A stretch of DNA of 64,000 nucleotides. It comes from Protea cynaroides (lineage: Eukaryota; Streptophyta; Magnoliopsida; Proteales; Proteaceae). Of this stretch, positions 38,201-48,513 are shown piece after piece. Position numbers and translations under genes: made by a program. Below the pieces are notes generated by a model. That model ran no database searches, had not been told where the DNA came from, and was given only the letters and a program-made list of their open reading frames with translations. Location of the stretch: positions 11,495,676 to 11,559,675 of the forward strand of contig CM053276.1 of assembly GCA_028583415.1 (NCBI GenBank), in the 5' to 3' direction. How positions within the stretch are numbered: the first letter of the stretch is position 1; the number at the start of each line of letters is the position of its first letter.

Positions 38201-41200
38201 AGATTCTTAAGTGCCTGAAGTTCTTCAGTTGATAGTGTGGGTAGAGTCCTAGTAAGAAGGCAAGTCTCTATCTGATTTGCCTGTGGTGCTCGAAAATTTT
38301 TGGATCTCTGTAGGCTCTTCTCACGCTTCTTGGCCTCAAAATCAGATGGTTTGCCATGCAATTTCCAACAAGTTTCTTTCGTGTGTTGCTCTTTCCCACA
38401 ATGTTCACACTGAACAAGGCTGGGCTGGGAGAAGGGAGAGCCACTTGGTTGAGTAGTCCGAAGAGCTGATCTCTCTGTTAGAAGAGGAGGCATCATGGAT
38501 GTACGGCGCATATTCTCAGACTAAACCAAGGCATAAGCCTGCTCAAGCGATGTTAATGGCTCTCTACTGAGGATTTGGGCACGAATCTGATCAAACTCAA
38601 TATTAAGTCCAGCCAAAAAAGTATACACGCGAAGTTTGTCTCTGACACTTTTCATTGTAGCAGCATCAGTAGAACATGCAGCTGTAAAGATATCATAATA
38701 GTCTAATTCCTGTCAGAAACTGCAGAGCTCAGAGTAATATTGGGATACAGTAATATCCCGTTGCTTAGTAGCACCAATCTTCACATGGAGGTCATAAATC
38801 AAGGAGTAATTTCCAACCTGGGAATAAGTCTCATTGGCAGCCTTCCAAATCTCAGTAGCATCAGGTAGCAAAACATACCCTCTCCCAATCTTGGGTTCCA
38901 TAGATCCAATCAAATATGCTATTACAATAGAATTCTCAGATGCTCATTTGTCATGAAGGTTATCTGTAAGTGCAGGTGCCTCCTTTTTACCATTAATGTA
39001 ACCCAATAGGCCTCTTGCAAAGATGGTCATCTGTGCTGTTTTTAACCACATCAAATAGTTAGTCCCATCCAGCTTAACAGGATTAAGGGGAATAAAGGAG
39101 AATTCAATTTTAGAGGGCTCCATGTGAGGAGAAACGACTTCAGAAGATTCAGCCATGGGAATGATCACAACCCAAGAACAATCTGACTAATATACTGAGG
39201 TAGAACAATGTAAAATACCTTGATAGAGATGCAGTGTATCAATATATGGGAACGAGAGACACATCTGTAGCAAGTTTCGATCTCTCTATACAATCAGGGA
39301 AAAATCGAGGTTGGCTATTCTTGTGATCTCTTCAAAAAACATCCCTGTTACAAGGGATATACGGCAACAAATGCAAAAAAAAAAAAAACTTGTGGAGAGG
39401 TTTAGTTCATAGGGAAGAAATTAGAGCAGATGAGGCAAGGTTATGGGATACCCTTATAGGGCTAGGGGTGATGGCGGTAGCTTTTAGGTTAGATTATAGG
39501 GTTTATGGTAAGATGGGAGAAGGTAATAGGGGTGGCGGTAGGTTTAGAAAAAGGTTTAGGTAGGGGCGTGATGCAGATCTGGATTATTCTAAAAGAAAGG
39601 GCCGCAAGTCAGCTAATGGGCCTGGGCCAATGGAAGCTGAACTAACCACCAATCAGCCAGGCCCAACCTAGTCGATCCAACCAGCCAGATCCATCACCGC
39701 CAGCCAGATCTATCTCATATCCATCTAGCTAGAGTCAGCAACTCTATTTGATTGTTAGTTTTATTTCTTTTCTAAAATATAGGCTAGTTAGTTTAGAAGT
39801 TTTAATTACTTGGAGACTAAGTATTTCCTTGATTTTAGCTTCCTAAAAGTGTTAGAAACCTTCCTATTTTCCAATTTTGGAAACTTTCTTTTCTTTTGTT
39901 TAGGAAACTTCCTATTCTATAAAAGAAGTTTAGCTTTTAATATTAATTGAGAACTTTCCTATTTTGTGTAATCTTTCAAGCTATAAATAAAATAGAGAAG
40001 GGCTGGCGGCAGAGGTAGATTTAGACCAGAAAAAAAGAAAGAGTTAGACTCCTATTTTCTGGTTGAGTCTCCTACGGGTGGGAGACTCAACCAACTTTTA
40101 TTCCCTCTTCTTTCTGCCATACGTTACTCCTATTTTGATTCTATTGCTCTTTGTCTATAACCTGATATACCATTGATTCATACAAACAAAGCTAGAGAAA
40201 GTGAAGAGCAGTACATGCAACAACTAATTAAGCTTCCCAGGCTCTGGCGGAGACAGGCCCAGCAAGCTTTCGAAGCTCCTAGTGCCTTCAGTTCTCTTCG
40301 GATCCTTCTCAAATTTCAAGAAATGTTCACATCCATTATAGAGCTCATATGGACCAGGTTTCATCAAGTTCCAACGGTTAGATCTTAAGATATGTGGATT
40401 TTTTTTTATTGTTTTTTTTACTGCAGTTTTGAACTTGGACTGATTTTTCGATCATGCAGCAAAGAGGATTGATAAATTATATTGCTTTGAATCCTCTTTG
40501 CCATCAGGGCGGCAGGCTTATGAGTGATTTGTAGGGATGAGTGGGTGAGGCGGTAAGGCTGGTGGGTGATGAAAGAAGAAAAAAAGAAGGCAGCAGCAGG
40601 TTTTAGGGAGAAAAGAAGAAAAAAGAGGCGGCAGTTTCTATGGTTACAGCTTGGCGGTAAGATATTGGTTCTCGGCAGAGTGGTTGGAGATGATTACAGC
40701 TTGGCGGGAGATTTTTTGGGATGTCGGCAGAATGGTTGAAGGGGTTTTCAGGCTTGGCGGCAGTGGTGTAAGGTCTGGTTCTACTACAAGCTAATGGCAG
40801 GGACTCTAGGAAGGGTTGAAGAAAAAGAAAAAAAAGAAAGAATAAGAGAGGAGAGGGCAGCAGTCTAGAGAGGCTCTGATACCATGTTGAATAGAGAGTG
40901 GAAGAAAAATAGAAGAGGTTTATAATCCTCTCCCTCCACACCTTTATTTATAATGAAATAAGAAAGACCAGAATTACAAGTATAGCCCTTACCCTAATAA
41001 CAGAAAAATAAGATAAAATATAAAATAACAAACTACCAGAATTACCCCTGGCGACATAGCTATGTCGCTAATTACATAACTCAACAACATAAATATATGT
41101 ATTATAATATGATGACTAGTGTGAAAACTGTGGGGGTCAAGGTCGTGAATTCCCAATTACAATGGGGTTACATCAAGGATCAGCTTTAAGCCTTTATCTG

Positions 41201-44200
41201 TTTTCCCTTATTATGGATGATCTCACCAGAGACATTCAAGATGAAGTTCCTTGGTGTATACTTTTCACTGATAATATTGTTTTGGTGGATGAAATAAAAC
41301 CAGGGATTAATGCCAAGTAGGAGTTATGGAGATCAACAATGGAATCAAAAGGTTTTAAGATAAGTCAAACGAAGACGGAATATATGATATGCAACTTTAA
41401 TTACACAAGGACAGATAATGTGGTAATGAACATTTGTGAGAGGGAGATACAACAAAGTGATCATTTTAGATATCTAGGTTCAATCATAAACAAAGAAGGT
41501 GATATAGATGATGATGTTTCACAGAGGATTAAAATAGGATGGATGAAGTGGAGAAGTGCGTCTAGAGTGTTGTGTAATCGGCGTATTCCTTTAAAATTTA
41601 AAAGGAAAATTCTATAGGACAGTCATTCGACCGGCTATGATGTATGGTGCAGAATGTTGAGCAGTTAAGAAGCAACATATAAATAAACTTAGTGCAAATA
41701 AGATGAGGATTTTAAGATGAATATGTGACAAAACTAAGAAGGATAAGGTAAGGAATGATCGTATTATAGCTGATTTGAGAGTAACGCCGATACATGATAA
41801 ACTACAGGAAAGTCATTTGAAATGGTATGGTCATGTTTAACGGAGGCTCTTAGATGCCCCTGTACGAAGGAGTAATTTGATTCAGATTGAAGGATCTAAA
41901 AAAGCTAGAGGCAGACCTAAGATGACTCTAGAGGCAGTAGTGAAGAAAAACATGTATAGCTTAGGCCTTGCTTCAAGTATGATATTGAATAGAGCTGATT
42001 GGCGGACAAGAATCCATGTAGCCGACCCCATTTAGTTGGGATAAGGCTTTGTTGTTGTTGTTGTTGCACGAGTAAGAAACAAAACTGGCGGAAATAAAGA
42101 AGCAACTGCCGGAAGCGTAGAAGATGCAGCTGCCAGAAACGAAGAAGAAATAAAAACGAAGAATAAAAAAAAAACCAATAACAATTGCAACAATGAAACG
42201 ACAGAAACAAAAACGAAGAAGAATGAAAAAAAATTATAATAATAATAACACTTACAAGGAAACGACATCGAAGAAGATTGATTCAGCCGGTTTCTGATAA
42301 GAGGATTGTCTTCATTTCGCTCCTCGACAAGTCCCCTTTGCTTCTCTTCTGCTGCTCCTCTACTTTTTTTAGAAATCAAAAGCCCTAATTTTCCACCATT
42401 TAAAAGTTATGTATTTGCCCTTTAAACCCTAATATAAGTTTTGATCGAAGAAGGACTGTACTTCTGATTCTTCTACCTATCTTTCACTCTCAGCCAAACC
42501 GCAACTGCAAGTTGATCTTCCTTACGGTTCCACCATCTCCGTCGAACATTCCTGAGAAATCCATTCACGAACATCTCTTGAGAAATCCACCACGGTAAAA
42601 CAAAAGTAAAATATTTTAGTAAAAAAACAAAATAAGATAAAAATATATACATACGCTGTCAAACTCTAGCCTATACAACCCACGTTCAATCCCCTTTCCC
42701 CCTATGCAAATTTACAAACTACAAATTGAGAAAAGTGATTTGAAAATTTTCGGACAGAATAAAAAATTATTTAATAAAATTAATGTACATATACAGATCG
42801 GAGCAGATTATACCCGCTACTTTTGCATGATATTCGAATCCGCCTCCGATATCATCTATCCAAATCCGATAATTCAGATTCAGATTCACTGAAACGGATG
42901 CGGATTCGAATCAAATTCGAATTTTCAGCTATCCATTTACATCCTTAGTAATGTAGCCTTTTGGGACACTATTACTCGAAGTGTCTTTATTTAGTAAGCT
43001 GTATAAATAATCATTCCATCTCTCTTTAATGTCTTCATCCCTTTACTAGAACTCCACCATCTCCACAGAAAAAGCAATAACAACAACTGAATATCTTGGC
43101 CTAAGCTCAGAAGTCAAAGATCTCCCACAGAGACACATTTATATTATTTCAGTCACAAAGAATACCCTTAGATTGTGTACACAAACAGAACATAGAGATA
43201 TATCTGATCCCTTACTCCTACAATATATCGATTACATAATGCTTACACCACTAAACCTTGAACAACTTGACACTTAATCACATAAATAAAGTGACCCCCA
43301 CTCCACCACGCGACCAGACTAAGTTAAAATAACTACAAAACAGCCCCGGCCTCTTATAAAGAAATAGACTTGAGGAGATCAAATGTAGTGCTTGTGCCTT
43401 AATTCCAAGGCACCTTCACACTATTTTGAAGGAAACTACACTGAATTAAATCCCAACAGCCTCTCTGATGTAAGATATTCTCCCATGGTAAGGCACCATG
43501 CCCCATTTATAAAATTTGGGGAAAGCTACCTGCTGCAGATTGAAGCCTTTCTGTGGGTTCTTGTGCCTGGCAAGATCTTGACTATCAGCTACCTACTTGG
43601 TTTCCACCTGATCCAATCCCCAAATGCATAACATCAAAAAGAGAGGAGAAGAACACTTAAAACCTATTTGTGGATTGCAATGCATCAATGGATGTTAGTT
43701 TTCATTTAGTTGGGTTCACAACGGAAAGTAAACAATAAACCACAGAACCGAGAGAGGGAGAATGGGAAAGAGGTGTCGACTTCAGATTCACTGAGTCGAA
43801 CTGAATGAACCTCTCCTCACTGTAACTACTATTTATAGATGTAAGAAAGTAGTAGAGAGATAAGACTAGGACTCCATATGATAATGAATCCTAGTTACAA
43901 AAGTAGATAGGGATTCCACATGTCAACATGATAAGGAATCCCATAACTAAAAGGATAAAAGAAGTACAGTCTTACTATAATAAGGACAGTCCTACTCTAA
44001 CAAGGATAAGGGAACTCCACAAGATAAGGTGGCGTCGTAGTTACAATCATACATAAGAGGATAGGATAAAGCATTAAAGGACAATGACTCCACCATAAGA
44101 AGGTGAGTCAGCAGGCCAGCTGGATGGCACTAATCCTGAGAATGGGAATGGGCTTTTCTGATCAGGCCCATTCCTTTACAGTAATATTGTTAATAGGGTT

Positions 44201-44497
44201 AATTAGTGTTCCTAGGATCATGCCATGCCAGATTAAGGATATCTTCATTTCATGGCCCTATAATCCCTTCAGCAAGAAAGCAATGTTTCTTTGGAAATGG
44301 TATTATTTGTTATTTGGCAAGGTCTTTGCTAGAAATAAAACAGTTTCTACAGGAAGGACAACTACTAAGAAATGGCAAGAATATGACAATACATGCTCCC
44401 TAATGATGGATCTAACAGCAGAATACAAAGTACTAAAAGACTTGCCCAGAGAAATAGCTCATTTGATGGCTCCTTTTGCTTAAGGATGCAGTGAGGA

Positions 44498-44530
<33 letters not shown>

Positions 44531-47500
44531 ACGCAAAGAAAATAAATGACTTGGCCCAAGAAGCTTTCAGAGACATAATTTCCTTCCATATTGTGGAGTT
44601 GACATGGTATATCCATGCATATGTTAATGACTTCTTTGTACACAAGTACACATATATGTGCATACAAAAAACAAAAACAAAAATGTACAATTATTCCTAG
44701 CATTAATAAGTTGCCATCACCATTGGTTATAAACAAAAAAGAAACAAGAGAATTGAGAATGGCTGTAACCTCTCTTATAAGGACCAAACTTCACAGTACT
44801 GTATGGTAATGTATGTAAAAATAAATCAGCAAAAAAAAAAAAAGTATGTAAAAATAAAGCCACGTTGACATCTGTATTCATCTGAATATCTGATAATATT
44901 CATCGAAAATTTTAACCTGATTAGTTGTCGTTTGGAGAAACAACTTACCCTTTTTATCTATGTTTATAATATTTACAGTCTCGCCTATTTATTTGTACAG
45001 ACTCCACATTGAGTTGGGCAGTTTTGAACGGTTTGGTCAACTTGATAGAAAGGTAAACAAATCAGTACTACGGAGTAAGGAGCAATAGGGGAAAGAAACT
45101 CCAACCACTGCTTCAAGGGAAACCTCAATGTAACCCGCTGCAAAATACCAAAAGTTCAAGAACCACAAAGAAAAAAAAAAGGCCTCAAGCATATTTTTTT
45201 CATTGAGGAAAATACTAGAGTAAACAACACAGTTCCAGAAAGCAACTCATGCTGAAAACAGGACACAAGACTCCAGCATATGTTTTTGAGCATTGTATTT
45301 TTTTCTATAACCACGCACCAGGGAGGGAAAGCAATAAAGGCAATGGAAATCAATGCAGAATTGCTGCAGACACATTTATGTAGTCACTAAAATATGGCAT
45401 CACCTTGATTAATTCCTGCTATTCCAACCTTTAGACCCCCCACAGCTGACATCACTGCATTCAAAAGTAAATAAATAAATGGAAGATCAATAAAGTCAGA
45501 ATTTAGAATCATGCAAATTGATTCTTCAAAAAAGAAACCCAAGCACAACTAACATTTACAGTTATAACTTATAACACAATAAATCCCCGTGGCTCCATAA
45601 AACAACTTGAGCATGAGGGAGAACAACTATTAGAACCTGACATTGCTGGAGTAACAACACCATTGGCTATCACCATAGAAGTACCCAGAAGCACTAACAT
45701 CAGAAGAAGTTTTTTCAGTGTCAACGAAGACTCAAGCTTCTCCTTAATTTTCAGTGACCTCTCAAGTTCTGGAGACGGCACTTTTAGCCTGAAACTCGAT
45801 ACGTGAGAATCAGATGATAGTTGATTTGGGAGAAGACTGACCTTTGCATACCTACAAATCAATGAATATAAAGCAAATGTACCACCTGCACAAGTTACAT
45901 ACAACAAAAATCAGCTTCACTGGTGCCACTTTATAAGAGCAAATTTGTAAAATAGGAAAGCCGAAATAAAATGGCATGGTTTACAACCTCCAGCATACCT
46001 TCACCATCATCATTGGCCCAAAGAACAACAAGAACATACTTGATAAGTGATATCAAGATTAAAGTATATAAAACCAGTGACAATGCTCCAAGAACATCTT
46101 CCTCTCCACGAATTGGAGACTTGTTGAACATCACACTGAAGGTATATAATGGACTTGTTCCTACATCACCATATACAACTCCAAGTGTTTGAAAAGCCAG
46201 CACAATTTTCTTCCCCACAGTGATGTCCTGCATTCCAAAATAATTCAGATGGATCTTCACCCAAAAAGAAAAAGGATAGCATACTTCAATATTTCCTTAT
46301 CACATTATCTACAATATAGTTTAGCACCCTTGCATTTCCTACGATACAATTTGACAATATCAAAATTCAAATAATTGGTTAGGAGAGTGTCAGAATATTG
46401 ATAAAAAAATTGGCAAAAATAGGTGAAATATTCTGGTTTTTTCAAATTGGTGAAATTGGGCAAGAATCCACAAAATTTAGCAAAATATTTCAGTTTCACC
46501 AGGTGTAGAAATCATGCCAATGGAGAAACTTGAAATCATGGATCGAGTCTAGTCCACCCCTCCAAGGATATGCGAAAGCAAAACTCCCACCAGATTATGG
46601 CCTTTCTAATACTTAAATGGTAACTTCTATCACTAGTTTTACCAGTGTTACTAAGGCAACTACCCTTGCATCGCCTTGGTCCTAGGCAAACCACTTCAGT
46701 AAGGCACTTGCATGCCTGGGCCTTGGTGCACCTTCTGTTATGCACATGGAGAGAGAGCAGCATGCCACAGTCAAATTGTCCCTATTACCCTTATCTTCTG
46801 TTCTTTTTCTTGTGTAATGTTGCCAACCTAAAGGCTGGCAAGCCAAGATCAAAGACTGGTAGAGAATGTTATTCGGGTGTAAAACAAAATACTTGCGATG
46901 GTGTTGATGATAGTTGAAGATATGACGATAAAGATAGAGAGATGGCAGTCTAGATTCTAGAGTCCCACTAGTTGCCCAGCCGCATGAGTCCCACCCAAGC
47001 ACACTTGTTTCTCACAAGCACACTTGATTCTCATAAATAAGTTCTCAAATAGAGGATTTTCACAAAGTTCTGGATGCTATAATAGCAACCCATAATTCCA
47101 ATATATAGGGAGAAGGAGGCTTAACAGTCCCTTGGTTACATCAATCTTGAAATAAATGGACTGTTGGAATTCCAAGACTAAATGGAATTCCCAACGCCTA
47201 AAAACCAAAACCCATATATTGATAACAAACCCTAGGTCAAACTAGACATAGAGAACTACAACCAAACAACAATAATTACATAGCTAAGACAACTAAAAGA
47301 CTAATTAATACTACCAAGGAAAGTAAAACCCACTATATTAATTTACCTAGGAACATGAAAAGACAAACTAAAAAAAAAAAAAATTAGTCGATAAACTTAA
47401 ATAAAAACTCTTGATATGACTTGCTATAGGTGTTGCCTAAGAATCACTCCACGTCAATTAATGTAGCTTATAGAAGAAGGACAGCTAGTGGTAGCAATAA

Positions 47501-48480
47501 AGGAGGCCTCTTGTGGGGCCCACAAGTATTGTTCACGTGAACAGTAACAGCTGGTTGGAATGGGCTGCAAACGGGTTGATACTGCATCATATAATGCAAG
47601 TGTTATGTGATTTTTATAAATAGGCTTTTGTAAATATGCTCCATGGTACTTTTTGTGGTAGTTTTTGTTGAGAAACTTAAAAATAAATTAAGTTCAATTT
47701 AATTTTCTTCTCCTGCCTCCAACTAGAAAAGCCAGCTAATAGCCAAAATACTAAATCGTATTGAGGAATAAACCCGGTTTAAATCCTAATAATGAAGATC
47801 GAACTGCCAAAGTTGAGGGTGATACAAAAAGATGTGGTTCATAAAGAAGGATTTTGGGAAACCATTTAAGAAATTGCATACTGTAACAAAATAGAAAAAT
47901 AAGAGAAGATGGAGAGAATCGATGTATCAAGGAAAGAGAAAGTATGTGTGTGCTCCTCTCCTTATAGCTTATATTTATAGAAAATAGAAAACAACTATTA
48001 GATAGGATCTAGAACTCTACAAGTCAAAGTTCTAGTCACAAACTAAAGACAAAGTAAACTCAAAATAGAAAAAGGAATTTAACAAGCCTAATTGTTAAAG
48101 AAAACTAATAAAGCAAACTAATAGACTAATTAGGAGTCCAAGTTCTAGAAACTAGCACTAACTACTTTGACTAAGTCAAAGCAACGTACGGTTACAATTC
48201 TATTACTCTAACACATACATTGCAATTGAAAACCCAAACAAAGTTGGTGAGTCTTCACTTTCCTTCTGCTATATTATCCATAAGTCAAATCCTGAATCAA
48301 GCACCTTGTTAAAGGTTCCTTCTCAGGGAGCCTCTTCTGGGTTAGGTGTCCATCTGATATAGTTGTTGTTCCCTTATTGGGAAGAATAAAGGAATCATCA
48401 ATTAAATCAGAAGGTGAATCAACGAGAGATAGAAAGAGTAAGTTAGAAATGATAATTACTAATACCTGTGTAGTATGTAG

Positions 48481-48513
<33 letters not shown>

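Larger units (their letters stand above)
34544..41089 (-). mobile_element. Copia LTR retrotransposon 2, minus strand, with a nested solo LTR
   Basis: It is bounded by an exact 5-bp TSD, TAAAT (34539-34543 and 41090-41094). LTRs are 41089-40885 (5') and 34750-34544 (3'), about 206 bp each. Removal restores the LINE B frame VDIVKYMYYNMMTSV. Coding similarity to Copia 1 is high through gag, integrase and RT, but the LTR sequences of the two elements are largely unalike. It is about 5.6 kb without the solo LTR inserted in its 5' leader. Confidence 0.92.
23556..42071 (+). mobile_element. RTE-clade LINE B, nearly full length, split by several insertions
   Basis: It starts with CCGCCAGTGTTATACTGCC, then AAGCCCGGATAAAG and TTAGGTCGGCAGCCAG, the usual 5' end of plant RTE elements, and ends with (GTT)n at about 42052-42066. 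The TSD is GTAAGAAACAAAA..CT (23539-23555 and 42072-42086). Coding parts in order are: endonuclease (23880-24475: KIASWNIGSLTGKS, ACIQETRWKG), its end (25295-25515: SQINFFLTRK, CKDCKVIPGES), linker and reverse transcriptase (26431-27425: MWNFEGGTNTMWNEM, NNYRGIKLMSHT, MVFIDLEKAYDRV), 34476-34543, and 41095-42052 (HQGSAL, then DHFRYLGSIINKEGD). Together these make about 3.2 kb, the usual RTE length. Stops are present, so it is inactive. Confidence 0.88.
23232..42947. mobile_element. hAT-like element split by LINE B
   Basis: A perfect 8-bp TSD, GTAATGTA (23224-23231 and 42948-42955), flanks termini TAGAGATGTAAACGGAT and, inverted, TAAGGATGTAAATGGAT. Without the inserted LINE it would be about 1.2 kb (23232-23555 plus 42087-42947). 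Its subterminal parts are rich in GAATTTGAATCGGATAT-type words on both sides. No transposase frame is visible, so it is non-autonomous. Confidence 0.82.
22372..43068 (-). mobile_element. RTE-clade LINE A, minus strand, truncated and split
   Basis: Reverse-transcriptase sequence lies at 23223-22372 and continues at 43068-42956. Read on the minus strand, these give HMVFIDLEK-YDRVPREL, MDDLTKDILDEVP and LFADHIVLVDET with many stops. The right piece (REMEWL, then KRLH) joins the left piece at a GTAATGTA duplication created by the hAT-like element 23232-42947. The copy is 5'-truncated and loses homology after about 22372, before the usual 3' end. It is the outermost shell of the nested array in KUP7 intron 4. 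Confidence 0.8.
16926..45403 (-). other. KUP7 intron 4, 28.5 kb
   Basis: The intron runs from the donor GTGATG after exon 4 (51-bp exon, 45404-45454) to the acceptor TTTGTGCAG before exon 5. A split Asp codon (G|AT) is restored across it. Positions 18282-21505 and 22372-43068 are element-derived, so most of the intron is transposon. The flanks 16926-18281 and 43069-45403 are AT-rich with only small remnants. Confidence 0.9.
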
